47,119 nt of DNA from an uncultured Spirochaetaceae bacterium (GTDB lineage Bacteria; Spirochaetota; Spirochaetia; Treponematales; Treponemataceae). Position 1 is the first letter of the stretch. The number at the start of each line of letters is the position of its first letter. The DNA is taken from the NCBI GenBank assembly GCA_902789325.1, contig CADANN010000028.1, positions 1-47,119 of the forward strand, read 5' to 3'. Under the pieces are notes generated by a model. That model saw only the letters and a list, made by a program, of their open reading frames with translations. It made no database searches and was not told the DNA's origin. Position numbers and translations under genes: made by a program. Below, piece by piece: positions 7,351 to 16,327 of the stretch.

Positions 7351-8775
7351 TTATTTCCTAAGATATTCAATTGTCAGACAGGCTGCGGCACGGGCTAAGG
7401 CCTGCTGTTCTTTTTCAATCTGGGCGTTGCAGCGTTCGATTTTTGCGGAAAGAACGTCGGTTTCTGAGCCGTAGCCGGATTCATACATCTGCTGCTTCTG
7501 TTGAATTTTGGAAGTGGCAGATTCGATCTTCAAATCCTGATATTCAATTTTCATTGTGCAGACTTGGGCAGCGTTCCACTGTGAATTGAAAGTTTTGCTG
7601 AGAGTTGAGCGTGCATCGAGTTTGTTGAGTTCTGCGGTTTCAACTTCACTTACTTTTCTGGAAACATCACGCACTTTTTTTCCGCCATCCCAGATTGTGG
7701 TTTTAATGCCAACTGAAATATTTACCGAATAGTCATCCTTGCGTAACCAGTTAGGTTCAACTAATGGTACTCTCGAACCTGAATAGCTGCTGCTCATCTG
7801 GAGCGCAAAATCTGGTTTCCAGTTTTCAGATGCACGGGAAATTTTTTCTGCTGTCTTGCTTACGTTTTCAAGTTGTGTAAGCATTTTGATTGAAGATTGA
7901 TTCCCAGAAAGAACCTGAGCTTCCAGTTCAGATAAGTCGGTGCTTAAAAGATTATCAAACTCATCTACAACCTGTGGTACAAAATCATAATCAATCTGAT
8001 TTACTGAAAGTGCGGTAATCCCTGTGATACGTTCAAGTTCCAGCAGCTGGTCGTTAATCTGCTCAAGTAAATCCTGCTTTGCAATTTCAAGTTCCTTTGC
8101 CTGAATCTTTGCATCAACAACATCCTGATGTAAAAGCATGCCGGTTTGTTCAGCACTCTCGCTTACTTCAACCATACGGTCTGTGTAAGTCTGTTCTTCA
8201 TCAAGGATTTCCAGAATTCTGTTCATATAATAAAGGCTGAGCAGACGGGTCTTTAGTTCTGTTTCAAGCTGCTCAGTCTGCTGAGTAATCTGAGTTTGTT
8301 TGATTTGTGAAATCTGTCTGTAGAGCTTAATTGCGTTTGTGATTTTTCCCCAGGTAAAAACCGGCTGAGTAACATCCACCTGGAAATTATAAAGTGTGTT
8401 TTCCATCCCATTGAAAACTTTTATACGCTGACCTCTTGTCTGAGGTTTTACACCGTTCCAGGAAATTGCATTTACAATATCATCAACGTTGACATAAATT
8501 GCATCAACAGGAGGATTCACCATATAAGTTCCGCTCGCCTGAAAATCAACAGTTGGCCCAAGATTCCACCAAGCATCTTTTACATCCAGAAGGCTGCGAC
8601 GATATTCTTCCTGCAGTTTAAGCAGCTCCGGATGATTGTGTTTAGTCGCGTCTAACAATGTACCGAGGGTGTAGGCAGGAACTGATTCCTGCGCGGTGAT
8701 TTCGACAGGCTCAATCATCGTAAATAATGAGGTAATCAAAAATGTGAAAAATAATTTTCTAGTCATAGGCTTCAT
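7351..8775 (-). CDS. TolC-family outer membrane efflux channel
   Basis: A 474-residue outer membrane factor that would form the exit duct of the tripartite pump encoded upstream. It has an N-terminal signal peptide (LFFTFLITSLF) and the family's two long helical hairpins rich in Gln, Glu and Leu (about residues 150-260 and 360-460), with beta-strand segments such as NFQVDVTQPVFTWGK and YSVNISVGIKTTIWDGGKK. The length fits the TolC family. It starts 14 bases after the preceding lipoprotein stop and is the last gene of the operon adaptor-RND-lipoprotein-channel. The start codon is uncertain: an ATG three codons later is also possible, and no strong ribosome binding site is visible for either. 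The substrate is unknown. Confidence 0.88.
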   Translation of the reverse strand: MKPMTRKLFFTFLITSLFTMIEPVEITAQESVPAYTLGTLLDATKHNHPELLKLQEEYRRSLLDVKDAWWNLGPTVDFQASGTYMVNPPVDAIYVNVDDIVNAISWNGVKPQTRGQRIKVFNGMENTLYNFQVDVTQPVFTWGKITNAIKLYRQISQIKQTQITQQTEQLETELKTRLLSLYYMNRILEILDEEQTYTDRMVEVSESAEQTGMLLHQDVVDAKIQAKELEIAKQDLLEQINDQLLELERITGITALSVNQIDYDFVPQVVDEFDNLLSTDLSELEAQVLSGNQSSIKMLTQLENVSKTAEKISRASENWKPDFALQMSSSYSGSRVPLVEPNWLRKDDYSVNISVGIKTTIWDGGKKVRDVSRKVSEVETAELNKLDARSTLSKTFNSQWNAAQVCTMKIEYQDLKIESATSKIQQKQQMYESGYGSETDVLSAKIERCNAQIEKEQQALARAAACLTIEYLRK

Positions 8776-8789
8776 ATACCAAAATAGTG

Positions 8790-9962
8790 TTAGTTTAATC
8801 TAACGTTATATGAATTACTGTCGCTGCGGAAGGTTTCTGTCCCTGCGATATTTCCATCAGCATAAAACTGAACTTCAATCAATTTATTTTTTTCAGTATA
8901 TGTAGAATCACTAAAGAAGAATCCATTGCCAAGTCCGCTGAAATTTCCGTGAGTCTGTTTTTCACTGTTTCCAACAGTCTGGGCATAGGTTGTAACTTCG
9001 CCGCAATCGATTGTGTAATTTCCTTCAGAATCTTTTGCTTTCATGCTGATTTTTACACCGTCATTTGTTACGTCTGAAGTATCACCATAAGTTCCACTTA
9101 CAGTTGGAAGATTGATGCGTGTTGTCTTGCCATAAAAGGAAACACTGTAATTCGAATTCTGGATTTTTTTAGTGATACTAAAATCATCAGTTAAGAAAGA
9201 ATAATCTTGAGCTTCATTATCAGCATTAGCACATGCCTTCCAGGTAATTGTGTCTGCACTCTGTGCATAAGTAATGCTTACTTCCGGTTCATTTTCTTTT
9301 TCATCAGCTTTATCAGTTTGATTTTTCCAGCGAGGATAACTGATATTAATTGTTCCGCTTCCGGTAATTGTCTGCTCGTAAATTTTTGCCTTTGCAGTTG
9401 TCAAAGTATCAGTGGTTTGTGGAACAGAAACTTTTACGAGAACGCTGTTGGAGGTCACACGTGAATCTGCTACATCATAAATATTTATATTAAGCGCTGT
9501 AGTTTTTCTAATAGCTTTGAGTTCTGCATAAACTGTGTCACTTGTACTATCAGATGTAATAACTGTACTACCTTTCGTTAGTCCGTAATTTTCGTGATAG
9601 TATAAAAGATAGATGGTTGTGAAGTCTGCATCTTTTCCAAACTCCGGTTTATCAGATTTCCAGACAATATTTGAAATTGTGAAGTTGCCGTTTACATCTG
9701 TAGTTGTGTGACCGTAATAAGAATTTGAAGGAGAAAAAACTGTTCCTTCGCGCCATGAATTATAAGCGGAATCTCTTGTGCCGCTGTCTGTGTAAGCATA
9801 AACATCAACGAATGGAATTCCTGCTTTTGGTGTAGAAGTGCTTTCTGCATCTACAATTATACCGCCGGTTCCACCGCTGAAAACTGAGTAGCAGCTTGTG
9901 AGAAGAAGAGTTGTTGTGAGAGCAAGTGCGCCTGCTAATGTCTTGAGAAATCTTTTATTCAT
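8790..9962 (-). CDS. lipoprotein of the efflux operon, function unknown
   Basis: A 390-residue protein with a type II signal ending LLLTSC (lipidated Cys about residue 24). The N-terminal part (about 35-150) looks like a carboxypeptidase-regulatory/transthyretin-like beta domain (IPFVDVYAY, TTTDVNGNFTISN). The remainder is beta-rich with many Ser and Thr and no recognised domain. It overlaps the RND gene stop by eight bases (ATGAATAA) and has a GCGAGG binding site inside that gene, so it is translated together with the pump. Its position between pump and channel genes suggests an accessory envelope part of the efflux system, but no family is recognised. It could also be an independent surface lipoprotein carried in the operon. 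Confidence 0.75.
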   Translation of the reverse strand: MNKRFLKTLAGALALTTTLLLTSCYSVFSGGTGGIIVDAESTSTPKAGIPFVDVYAYTDSGTRDSAYNSWREGTVFSPSNSYYGHTTTDVNGNFTISNIVWKSDKPEFGKDADFTTIYLLYYHENYGLTKGSTVITSDSTSDTVYAELKAIRKTTALNINIYDVADSRVTSNSVLVKVSVPQTTDTLTTAKAKIYEQTITGSGTINISYPRWKNQTDKADEKENEPEVSITYAQSADTITWKACANADNEAQDYSFLTDDFSITKKIQNSNYSVSFYGKTTRINLPTVSGTYGDTSDVTNDGVKISMKAKDSEGNYTIDCGEVTTYAQTVGNSEKQTHGNFSGLGNGFFFSDSTYTEKNKLIEVQFYADGNIAGTETFRSDSNSYNVRLN

Positions 9963-12900
9963 GTTTACCTCGCTTTTCGGAAATGTAATATATTACTGGA
10001 ATTAAAATCAAAGTAATCAGGGTGGAAGTTAAAAGTCCGCCCGCGATTGCCTGGCCCATTGAAGCATAAAGCTCTGAGCCTTCACCCTTTGCTACGGCCA
10101 TCGGAATATCACCAAGAAGGGTAGTAAGAGTTGTAATAAGAATTGGTCTGATACGGCTGGCTGATCCATCAAGAACTGAAGTTCGCAAAAGTTCTTCTTC
10201 CTGTTCAGGTGTCAAATCAACGTGCCATTCACCATCTCTGTCTTGAGTTCCTTTGCTGCGTGCAATAACCTGACGGCGTTGAACTCTCAACTGATTAATA
10301 TAATCAACGAGAATAATTCCGTTATTAACGACGACACCCGCAAGAGAAATCAAACCGAGCAGCGACAAAAGATTGAGAGTTGAACCAAACATCAGAAGTC
10401 CGGCAACAACACCAATGAAACAGAATGGAATAGTCACCATAATCAAAAGTGGCTGTTTGAATTTTTCAAACTGAATTACCATAACTGTATAAACAAGGAA
10501 GACTGCAATTAAAAGTGCAGAAATCATCGGGGTAATCATGTCGCCGATAAGTGCCATAATTCCGCCGGCCTTTGAGTGAACTCCATTTGGTAACGGATTA
10601 TTTGCAATGAACTGATTTACGCGCTGTGAAACTCCACTCGTATCTTCGCCAACAAGCGATGCAGTAACTGTGATTTTCTTTGCGCGGTTCGAATGGTTAA
10701 TCTGTGAGACAGATTTTTCAACGCGGATATCAGAAAGGTTTGCAAATGAAACATCCTGTCCGTTTTGAGTAACTATGTGAAGATTTGAAATATCATCAGC
10801 GGTGATATTTTTATCTGTGATGTTCGAAGTGATTCGCAGGTCGTAACGTCGGCCGCTTTCCAAATCTTTATAGCGTCCGCAGTCTATTCCCTGGAACAAA
10901 ATCGCCGAGGTGATTCCGGCTTCGTAACTTGTGATGCCGAGTGAACTCAGATATTCCTGGCTCATATCAATAATCATCGTGCTGGTATCAAAATCTGTGT
11001 CGAGCTTTGCGGTAACAACTTCGGGATCAGCTTCCAGATGACTTTTGATTTTCATAGCAGTTTCATAAAGGACATCGAGGTCTTCGGAAATCAAAGTGAT
11101 ACCGTAACCACCACCATCAGAAACGTAACCAACGAGTTTATCGAAACCGCCGTTCTGAACAGAAACTTTTGAGTCAGGTAAAACTGCAGCCCAGATTTCC
11201 TGAATCTGAAGCATGATGTCGTGAACATCTCGCTTACGTTCAGAAACTGGAACAAGCACTACGTGAGTATAAGCATAGTGTGGAGTAGAAACTGACGAGA
11301 AGTTTGAAGAGTCGCCCTGACCTTCGTACATAACTACGTTATCAATTTCTGGAACATACTTGTAAAGAAGCTCCTGGGCAATGAGCATTTTTTCGTGAGT
11401 CTGTTCCTTTTCAGTTCCCATTGGGAATTCTGTAGAAATATAAAAATCACCAGAGTCGGTTGAAGGAATAAAACTGATTCCAAGACGCAGTGCAATAAAG
11501 CCAGAGAATACGAGAAGGAAAACTGCAACGAGTACAACAAAGCCACGGTTATTTAAAGCTAACGCAAGGAGTTTGCGGTAGCCGCGTTCAACCTTGTCCA
11601 TTGCCCGGTCAAACTTACGTGGCTTTCCGCGAACCTTTGGTCCTTTTTCAGAAAGGAAGAGCTTCAAGAGATATGGAACAATTACAACTGCAACTAAGAA
11701 AGAAGAGAAAATTGCAAGAATAATTGTTACAGAAACAGCGTGAAGAACGCTTCCAACAAGACCACCGAGCATTGCGATAGGAATGAATACGACAATTGTT
11801 GTTGCGGCACTTGCGAGGATGGAAGCAGAAACTTCATCCCAGCCCTTGTAGATACTCTGAGTAACTGTGTATTCCATTTCGCCAGTTTCCTGGTCACGTC
11901 GCTTGTAGTAACGGTAAATCTGATCGAGCATAACCGTTGAGCCATCGACAACCATACCTAGCGAGATTACAAGACCTGAAAGAGTCATGAGGTTCAGGGA
12001 AATATCGAGAATGCGTAATCCAATCAAACTGAATAAAATACAAAGTGGAATAGAAAGGCTGATTGTAAGAGTTGCACGCCAGTCTGCCATAAAAAGCAGA
12101 ATTACAAGAACAGCAAAAACAACGCCAAGAATACCACTTTGAATAACTGCTTTAAGTGAAGCATAAACCTGACGGCTGTCATCACTTACAATGTGGAATT
12201 GAACAACACCGTTTGTATTTTTTTCACATTCAGCAATTGCCTTCTTAACCTTCTTTACGATTTTTACTGTATCGCCATCAAGACGTTTGGTTACACTAAC
12301 AATAGTAAGCGGTTCGCGTCCGTTTGTAACTGTTACGTTCTTTTCTGGATAGGAGAGACTAACATCTGCAACATCACTTAAGCGAATAATGGAAGAATCA
12401 TCACCAACTCCAACCGGAAGATTTTTTACATCATCAAGAGAATTGAAGCCTCCAGCATAGCGAACCTGAATTGCGCGGTCCTGATAGCTTGCGTTACCAA
12501 GTGGCAGAGTCACGTTTCCATAATTTAAAACCTGATAAATAGTAGAAACAGCAATGCCTTTTGAAGTAAGAGCATCAACATCAATTTTAATATTTACAGC
12601 GAGCTCTTTACCACCGTCGATAGAAACCTGAGACACTCCATCAATCTGTGTAAGAAGAGGCTTAAGTTCATCTTCCAGATACTGAGTGAGTCGAGCAGTA
12701 TCCTGACCTGAGCTTACAGAATAAGTGATGATAGGCATCATGGCCATACCACCAACGAGGGCTCGTGGTTCTCCAGAAATTCCATCTGGCAATTTTTCTA
12801 CAAGTTCAGAAATTCTGTTACGAAGTTCTGTGAGCTGGTCGTATGGGTCATAGCCATCTGCATAAGTAATCAAAATCCAGCTGAGAGAATTTGAAGAGGT

Positions 12901-13146
12901 GCTGTCTATTGCCTTAAAGTGAGGCAAGGTAACAAAAGAATCTTCTAGAACTTTTGTGATATCGCTTTCAACGTCTTCGGCACTGGCACCAGGATAAACC
13001 GTATAAACAATTGCCTGCGGCATGGAGATATCTTCCATGAACTCTGTGCGCATTCCACTCAGAGAATAAAAACCGAATGCAATAAGCACAATGAGAATCA
13101 TAGTGATGATGACAGGATGTTTTACAGAGAACTCAGAAACTTTCAT
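9955..13146 (-). CDS. RND efflux pump, inner-membrane permease (HAE1/AcrB-like)
   Basis: A 1063-residue proton-driven exporter that would pass substrate to the adaptor and channel. The start is set at the ATG at 13146, which has GAGGA six bases ahead; longer starts run further into the adaptor gene. It overlaps the adaptor stop by 14 bases. The architecture is standard: one helix at the N-terminus (VIITMILIVLIAFGFYSL), the porter domain with TVYPGASAEDVE, six helices, a second porter domain, and six more helices ending in LITLILIPVIYYISE. In helix 4 the relay motif reads VVDG, so one Asp is present and its usual partner is Gly; the helix 10 lysine site reads VVNNGII. Such substitutions occur in HAE1 pumps outside Proteobacteria. 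Regulation is probably by the divergent TetR. Confidence 0.92.
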   Translation of the reverse strand: MKVSEFSVKHPVIITMILIVLIAFGFYSLSGMRTEFMEDISMPQAIVYTVYPGASAEDVESDITKVLEDSFVTLPHFKAIDSTSSNSLSWILITYADGYDPYDQLTELRNRISELVEKLPDGISGEPRALVGGMAMMPIITYSVSSGQDTARLTQYLEDELKPLLTQIDGVSQVSIDGGKELAVNIKIDVDALTSKGIAVSTIYQVLNYGNVTLPLGNASYQDRAIQVRYAGGFNSLDDVKNLPVGVGDDSSIIRLSDVADVSLSYPEKNVTVTNGREPLTIVSVTKRLDGDTVKIVKKVKKAIAECEKNTNGVVQFHIVSDDSRQVYASLKAVIQSGILGVVFAVLVILLFMADWRATLTISLSIPLCILFSLIGLRILDISLNLMTLSGLVISLGMVVDGSTVMLDQIYRYYKRRDQETGEMEYTVTQSIYKGWDEVSASILASAATTIVVFIPIAMLGGLVGSVLHAVSVTIILAIFSSFLVAVVIVPYLLKLFLSEKGPKVRGKPRKFDRAMDKVERGYRKLLALALNNRGFVVLVAVFLLVFSGFIALRLGISFIPSTDSGDFYISTEFPMGTEKEQTHEKMLIAQELLYKYVPEIDNVVMYEGQGDSSNFSSVSTPHYAYTHVVLVPVSERKRDVHDIMLQIQEIWAAVLPDSKVSVQNGGFDKLVGYVSDGGGYGITLISEDLDVLYETAMKIKSHLEADPEVVTAKLDTDFDTSTMIIDMSQEYLSSLGITSYEAGITSAILFQGIDCGRYKDLESGRRYDLRITSNITDKNITADDISNLHIVTQNGQDVSFANLSDIRVEKSVSQINHSNRAKKITVTASLVGEDTSGVSQRVNQFIANNPLPNGVHSKAGGIMALIGDMITPMISALLIAVFLVYTVMVIQFEKFKQPLLIMVTIPFCFIGVVAGLLMFGSTLNLLSLLGLISLAGVVVNNGIILVDYINQLRVQRRQVIARSKGTQDRDGEWHVDLTPEQEEELLRTSVLDGSASRIRPILITTLTTLLGDIPMAVAKGEGSELYASMGQAIAGGLLTSTLITLILIPVIYYISEKRGKHE

Positions 13147-14215
13147 AAGCATCCTCGAAAATGCGAACTTTCTGTCCGTCAAACACAAAGTTCTGTCCAT
13201 CCATCACGATATAGGAATTGCGGTATTCTTCTGGAACAATAAAGTTAGTTCCATCATTTGGAAAATTCCGACCTTCAACAAAATGAGCGGTACTGTCTGA
13301 ATCATCATATATATAGAAAGAACCATCCATTTTGCGAGCCTTAAGACTAACAAGCGGAACATCTTCATAAGTTTTGTATGCAACCTGAACCTTTACAAAC
13401 ATACCAGGTCGGAAGCGTTGGCCTGGTTCATCGAGGCGACATACAACAATAAAGTTTTTACTCTGAGGTGAAACATAAGGCGCAATGTTTTCAATTGTCG
13501 CTGAAGTAACGGCATCATCATACATATTTTTTTCTGCAGGACGGGTTACCTGAACCTTTAAGTTGTCGCGTTCAAGAGTAAACAAATCAAAATATTTTTC
13601 TGGAACTTTAAGACGTACAACCTGATTTGACAAATCTGCGAGAACTGCAACTGGCTGACTCTGATTTCCAATTCCACCAACTGCCTGGTCAGCAATCAAA
13701 ATTGTGCCATCAACTGGGGCGCGAACTTCTGTATAATCAACCTGAAGCTTTGCTAAATCGTACTGAGCCTTAGAAGCATCTGCCTGAGCTTTTGCTGAAT
13801 CATAATTCTGCTGAGTTGTAGACCCGGCCTTGTATAATTTTTCGAGACGTTCAAATGTACTCTGTGCAGCAAAATATGCGGCCTGTGCCTGGAGCATCTG
13901 TTGACGGAAAGGCGCATCATCAATCTTTGCAAGCAGAGTATCTTTTTCTACAAAGTCGCCGGCACGCGCAGGATACTCAGTAATTGTACCAGAAACAAAA
14001 GGTACAACCGGAATCATAGCGTTGGCTTCCACATAGCCGGAAATAGTAACTGATTCAACCAGCGTACCATTCACAGGCTTCTGAATTATTACCGCAGGAA
14101 GCGCATCTGCTTTTTCGGCTACTGGCTTCTTACGGGTTACGAGAATAGTTATTAATACAAAAAAAATTGCAACTGTGGCAAATAATGCATAACGGAGAAG
14201 TTTGCTGTGTTTCAT
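13133..14215 (-). CDS. RND periplasmic adaptor (membrane fusion protein)
   Basis: A 360-residue HlyD/AcrA-type adaptor. The ATG at 14215 is used because the reading frame before it opens only with TTG at 14251; neither has a strong ribosome binding site (GGGGGTGA lies too far upstream), so the start is uncertain. A single N-terminal helix (ALFATVAIFFVLITILV) anchors it. It is followed by half a lipoyl motif (RAGDFVEKDTLLAKIDD), a helical hairpin (about 95-165), the second lipoyl half (YTEVRAPVDGTILI), and beta-barrel and membrane-proximal domains (FRPGMFVKVQV). It is the first gene of the four-gene efflux operon and diverges from the TetR gene across a 63-base gap. Confidence 0.9.
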   Translation of the reverse strand: MKHSKLLRYALFATVAIFFVLITILVTRKKPVAEKADALPAVIIQKPVNGTLVESVTISGYVEANAMIPVVPFVSGTITEYPARAGDFVEKDTLLAKIDDAPFRQQMLQAQAAYFAAQSTFERLEKLYKAGSTTQQNYDSAKAQADASKAQYDLAKLQVDYTEVRAPVDGTILIADQAVGGIGNQSQPVAVLADLSNQVVRLKVPEKYFDLFTLERDNLKVQVTRPAEKNMYDDAVTSATIENIAPYVSPQSKNFIVVCRLDEPGQRFRPGMFVKVQVAYKTYEDVPLVSLKARKMDGSFYIYDDSDSTAHFVEGRNFPNDGTNFIVPEEYRNSYIVMDGQNFVFDGQKVRIFEDAYESF

Positions 14216-14251
14216 ATTTTGGAATTTAATAGAATCACCCCCATAAGACAA

Positions 14252-14275
14252 TAGACAAATTTTGCGGAATGTCTA
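14252..14275. promoter_or_regulatory. candidate TetR operator between efflux operon and regulator
   Basis: TAGACA (14252-14257), 12 bases, then TGTCTA (14270-14275) form a perfect interrupted palindrome three bases before the regulator ATG. Position in the short divergent gap and length suit a TetR dimer acting on both promoters. No binding data; assignment is by position and symmetry. Confidence 0.5.
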
Positions 14276-14278
14276 ATA

Positions 14279-14869
14279 ATGAGATTCATGAACGAGAATC
14301 CTTCAGAAACCAAAATTCAGATGGCAGAAAGCCTCAAGCGACTTATTAAAGACAGACCTTTCTCAAAGATTACGGTGCAGGATATTGTTGCTGATTGCAG
14401 TATTAATCGAAACACTTTTTATTATCATTTTGAAAATACTTATGATCTGCTTTCGTTTGCTTATGAGCAGGAAGTAAAAAATATTGTGGATTCTTTTCAT
14501 AATGCAAATGCGACACTTCCTCAAGCAATGGATTTTGTTCTGGATTATATTGATAAAAATATTCCGCTGTGTACCTGTGCATACGAGTCGCTTGGGGAGC
14601 AGCAGTTGAAGATAATTTTTGAAAAGGATTTACGTGGATTTGTCGGAGCTACAATAGATTATTTTTCAATCCAATCAGGCGTAAAACATTCTGAAGATTT
14701 TAAGACTTTTGTTAGTTTTGGCTTCACAAATCTGTTGAGTGCCCAGATTATCTGGTATATTCGTCATAATGGTGATTTAGATAAGGAAATTTTCCGTGAA
14801 TGTCTGCAGACCTTTTATACCGCTTCTCTCAAAGCTGTGATGGAAGAAGCGGCAAAAAAAGGTATGTAA
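14279..14869 (+). CDS. TetR/AcrR family transcriptional regulator
   Basis: A 196-residue regulator. Residues about 12-60 are the helix-turn-helix domain: LIKDRPFSKITVQDIVADC followed by INRNTFYYHFENTYDLL, the classic TetR recognition helix. The rest is a helical ligand and dimer domain of no recognised subfamily. It is divergent from the efflux operon and probably represses it and itself through the palindrome in the shared gap; the ligand is unknown. The start could also be the ATG three codons later, since neither has a clear ribosome binding site. Its end lies six bases from the convergent sugar transporter stop. Confidence 0.9.
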   Translation: MRFMNENPSETKIQMAESLKRLIKDRPFSKITVQDIVADCSINRNTFYYHFENTYDLLSFAYEQEVKNIVDSFHNANATLPQAMDFVLDYIDKNIPLCTCAYESLGEQQLKIIFEKDLRGFVGATIDYFSIQSGVKHSEDFKTFVSFGFTNLLSAQIIWYIRHNGDLDKEIFRECLQTFYTASLKAVMEEAAKKGM

Positions 14870-14875
14870 TTTTTG

Positions 14876-16327
14876 TTAGTCCTGACTACGCTTTTTGATT
14901 TCAGCAACTATCTCATCATATTTTTCTTCATCAATTTTGTAATATTTATTCATAATGAAAAGACAGAAGGCGAGGGCAGTAAGCGGAACAAGTGAGATAC
15001 CTGTTCGAAGAATAAAAAGCTGATGACTTGTTGCAGAGTTGATAAAGCCGTCAGCAGCAGCGAGAACCTCTTCTCGTGCAATTTCACCGGCTCCGGATTT
15101 TACTTCAAGTTCGCTGATATTCTGACTGATTGCGTAGATGCCTGAAACAATCAGAGTGAGATTTACAATTCCCTGATTGATTGCTCCGGAAAGTTTTGCA
15201 GAAAAACTTCGTACGGTAGAAATAATGCTGTCGTGGCGTTCGTTGAATTTTAATTCATCATATTCAATCGTGTTATTTAGCATAACGATAATCAGCATGT
15301 TCAAAACTCCCTGACTAAAAAAAACAAGGAAGCCAAGAAGATTTATGATAACCGGATTTTTTGGAAGGAAAGGAAGATAACCGATTCCAAGGAAAATCAG
15401 ATAGCAGGCACAGGCAAAAATAGAAAAGAAATTCAAAAGCACTTTACGCTTAAAAAACTTAGTGAGCAGAGGGAAAAGGAATTCAGAAATCAAAGTGCCA
15501 AGTCCGTACATTACTGTGAAAATGAAAACTAAATCACCGCCCTTTGAATAACCGAATTCAAAATAGAAAAAGTTCATACCGAACATAATCAATAGTCCGC
15601 TTCCAATGTTGAAAAGCAGAGAAGAAATTCCAGCAGGAATCAGCTGGTCGTTGCGGCCAAAAATCTTAAACATATCTTTAAGGCCAAGATGTTCAACATT
15701 TTCTTCTGCGGAGTGTTTGCGTTCCCTAACACCAAGCACAGTGAGAGTCTGAAAGGCAATAAAGCAAAGACCGACAATCAGGGCAACATAGCGGTAAGTG
15801 TTAATTGCGTTTCCAGCGATGATTGTAGGAACAACGCCCGCAACCGTAAATTGACCAACGCAGATAAAAATGCCCATTGCAGTTACAAGGAAATTTCTTT
15901 CTTTTGGATCTGATGAAAGGCTCGGAAGCATTCCCCAGTAAGCGATGTCATTCATTGTGTAAGTCATTCCCCAAAGCAGATAACCCACTCCGAATAAACC
16001 GACAAAGCCCCAGCCTGTTGGTCTGAGCGTGAAAAGCAGAACGATGATGATTGCATTGAGAATTGCGCCCATCAAAATCCAGGGACGGTATTTGCCCATT
16101 TTCATGTGACAATTTTCAATGATGATTCCCATGAGCGGATCGTTGATTGCATCCCAGATCATGCAGACAACTACAATGGCTGCGATTGCGGCAAACTGGG
16201 CAACCGTAAGCTTCATTGTGTACTGAATGTAATTTATGAGGAACATACTGACAAGGGCGTAAGCCATGTCGCGGCCAGTTGCACCAATGCAGTAGCTCCA
16301 TTTAGTTCTGTTATCTAGTTTTTCCAT
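14876..16327 (-). CDS. GPH-family sugar:cation symporter (MFS)
   Basis: A 483-residue membrane transporter of the glycoside-pentoside-hexuronide family. It has about 12 hydrophobic helices and the family signatures DAINDPLMG and GKYRPW in the first half, with YTMNDIAYWGMLP in the third segment. It begins inside the end of the GH3 gene (13-base overlap) with GGAGG seven bases before its ATG, which indicates translational coupling. The pair suggests that it imports a glycoside or oligosaccharide which the cytoplasmic GH3 enzyme then cuts. Family members use Na+ or H+; which ion is used here cannot be told. The substrate is inferred only from context. Confidence 0.9.
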   Translation of the reverse strand: MEKLDNRTKWSYCIGATGRDMAYALVSMFLINYIQYTMKLTVAQFAAIAAIVVVCMIWDAINDPLMGIIIENCHMKMGKYRPWILMGAILNAIIIVLLFTLRPTGWGFVGLFGVGYLLWGMTYTMNDIAYWGMLPSLSSDPKERNFLVTAMGIFICVGQFTVAGVVPTIIAGNAINTYRYVALIVGLCFIAFQTLTVLGVRERKHSAEENVEHLGLKDMFKIFGRNDQLIPAGISSLLFNIGSGLLIMFGMNFFYFEFGYSKGGDLVFIFTVMYGLGTLISEFLFPLLTKFFKRKVLLNFFSIFACACYLIFLGIGYLPFLPKNPVIINLLGFLVFFSQGVLNMLIIVMLNNTIEYDELKFNERHDSIISTVRSFSAKLSGAINQGIVNLTLIVSGIYAISQNISELEVKSGAGEIAREEVLAAADGFINSATSHQLFILRTGISLVPLTALAFCLFIMNKYYKIDEEKYDEIVAEIKKRSQD

